Shown: positions 63,088 to 64,000 of the stretch, piece by piece
Numbering within the stretch: position 1 is the first letter of the stretch
Layout: every line of letters begins with the position of its first letter
Source: Acetobacter aceti
Lineage (GTDB): Bacteria; Pseudomonadota; Alphaproteobacteria; Acetobacterales; Acetobacteraceae
Reading direction: 5' to 3'
NCBI RefSeq assembly: GCF_002005445.1
Contig: NZ_CP014692.1
Location: 62,001-126,000 of the forward strand
DNA length: 64,000 nucleotides
The notes under the pieces: model-generated
Seen by the model: the letters and a program-made list of their open reading frames with translations, nothing else
Told to the model about the DNA's origin: nothing
Database searches by the model: none
Translations under genes and position numbers: made by a program

Positions 63088-64000
63088 ATGGAAAACCTTC
63101 TTTTCCGCTATTATAATCGCGAACTGACAGCCCTGCGGAAGCTGGCGGGCGAATTCGCGGAGGCCAACCCGAAGGCCGCCGCGCATCTGCGGATCAGTGC
63201 GGATACGGTCGATGATCCACATGTGGCGCGGTTGCTGGAAGGCGTGGCGTTTCTGTCCGGGCGCGTGCATCAGCGGCTTGATGAGGAATTTCCCGAACTC
63301 ACTGACGGGCTGCTGGGAATTCTCTACCCGCACTATAATGCGCCGGTTCCGGCAGCGTCCGTCATTGAAATGGTCTGTCGTCCGGACCGGGACGCCATCG
63401 GACTGACCGTGCCCCGTGCGACGGTTGTTGAAACTGATCCCATCGGCGGTAAGCCCTGTCACTTCATGACAACGGCGGAAACCCGTTTGTGGCCTGTACG
63501 GATTGCCAGACTGACGCTGTCCGGTCTGCCTCTGGCGGCCCCGTCCAGTCCGCTGGCGCGTGGGGCGCGCTCCGTGCTGCGCATTGTGCTGGAATCCACG
63601 AACCCGGAAATCAGCTTTGCGGAAATGGGATTGGAAAAGCTGCGTTTTTTCCTGAAAGGATCTTCAGGGCAGGGTTTCCGGCTTCTGGAACTTCTGGGCC
63701 GTCATACACTCGGCGTGGCCTGCGCATCGTCCCCGAATGATCCGGCTCCGACCATTCTGCCGAAAGAGGTTGTTCTTCCCTGCGGGTTTGAGTCTGATGA
63801 AGCGTTGCTCCCCTGGATGGCTCGCTCCTTCTCCGGCTTCCGGCTTCTGACGGAATATTTTGCATTTCCTGAGAAGTTTCTGTTTGTGGAACTGGATGGT
63901 CTGGATGCCCGGACGCTGGTGCATGATGAACGGAAAATGGAGATTTTCGTTTATTTTGACACGTCTTTTCCGGAGCTGGAGCGCACGATCAGTGCGGATG
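63088..64000 (+). CDS. tssF: T6SS baseplate protein TssF, N-terminal part (cut by window end)
   Basis: The frame starts at an ATG four bases after tssE and stays open to the last base, giving 304 residues of a protein normally near 600. The start MENLLFRYYNRELTALRKLAGEFAEANPKAAAHLRI and the stretch VARLLEGVAFLSGRVHQRLDEEFPELTDGLLGILYPHYNAPVPAASV are diagnostic of TssF (ImpG). It builds the baseplate wedge around TssE and TssG. tssG is expected next, beyond the window. Confidence 0.95.
   Translation, partial: MENLLFRYYNRELTALRKLAGEFAEANPKAAAHLRISADTVDDPHVARLLEGVAFLSGRVHQRLDEEFPELTDGLLGILYPHYNAPVPAASVIEMVCRPDRDAIGLTVPRATVVETDPIGGKPCHFMTTAETRLWPVRIARLTLSGLPLAAPSSPLARGARSVLRIVLESTNPEISFAEMGLEKLRFFLKGSSGQGFRLLELLGRHTLGVACASSPNDPAPTILPKEVVLPCGFESDEALLPWMARSFSGFRLLTEYFAFPEKFLFVELDGLDARTLVHDERKMEIFVYFDTSFPELERTISAD

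Noticed and set aside
1..64000. CRISPR arrays, rRNA or tRNA genes
   Set aside because: No regularly spaced repeats and no cloverleaf or rRNA signature seen by eye in any intergenic region.

Overview
The window looks like part of the chromosome of an acetic acid bacterium (Acetobacteraceae, Alphaproteobacteria). This rests on GC-rich coding, an argS-SPOR-scpA-scpB cluster, an alphaproteobacterial SOS box (GAAC-N7-GAAC) in front of lexA, and an imp-type T6SS gene order known from rhizobia and Agrobacterium. Genus assignment would need a database search. I see no rRNA, tRNA or CRISPR array.

Layout. 0-15 kb is housekeeping: the end of holA, a lipocalin-like gene divergent from a LysR regulator, argS, a SPOR-domain protein, scpA and scpB, a GH108 muramidase, cvpA-purF, a nitronate monooxygenase-like flavoprotein, a DXD glycosyltransferase and ilvD. 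16-33 kb holds a small tyrosine phosphatase, cytochrome bc1 genes petB-petC without a neighbouring Rieske gene but overlapping mtnP, a papain-like peptidase, an FNR-type regulator and an OmpW-like porin sharing FNR-box candidates, an EEP-family hydrolase with an AI-2E permease, a short XRE/sulfurtransferase/cystathionine beta-lyase run, lexA, a TonB-dependent receptor behind a perfect 20-bp palindrome, and a sugar porter.

33.3-40.9 kb is an accessory island built from recombination scars: an AT-rich stretch, a truncated IS5-family transposase, two YeeE/YedE-type membrane genes, a tightly packed exported cassette (OprB-like porin, beta-propeller protein, Tat-signal DyP peroxidase and a 59-residue lipoprotein missed by size cut-offs), IS630 and IS481 fragments, and a FecR fragment. 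Two diverged copies of the same tyrosine-recombinase fragment flank the exported cassette in the same orientation.

41.0-53.0 kb is a complete assimilatory nitrate operon: a structured leader with an ANTAR-type hexaloop hairpin, narK, an alginate-export-type outer-membrane channel, a NirB-NirD fusion, a nitrate reductase fused to a CysJ-like diflavin reductase, nasT, nasS and a nitrate-reductase-associated protein. Nitrate would cross both membranes, be reduced by NAD(P)H to nitrite and then ammonium, and NasS/NasT would control readthrough of the leader.

53.6-64.0 kb is the start of a type VI secretion cluster: tssA, clpV/tssH, hcp with its own strong terminator, tssB, two tssC paralogues, tagJ/impE, tssE and tssF, which runs off the window. 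Three copies of an imperfect palindromic repeat sit at three convergent gene ends (422, 23171, 29219) and are probably a genome-wide intergenic element.
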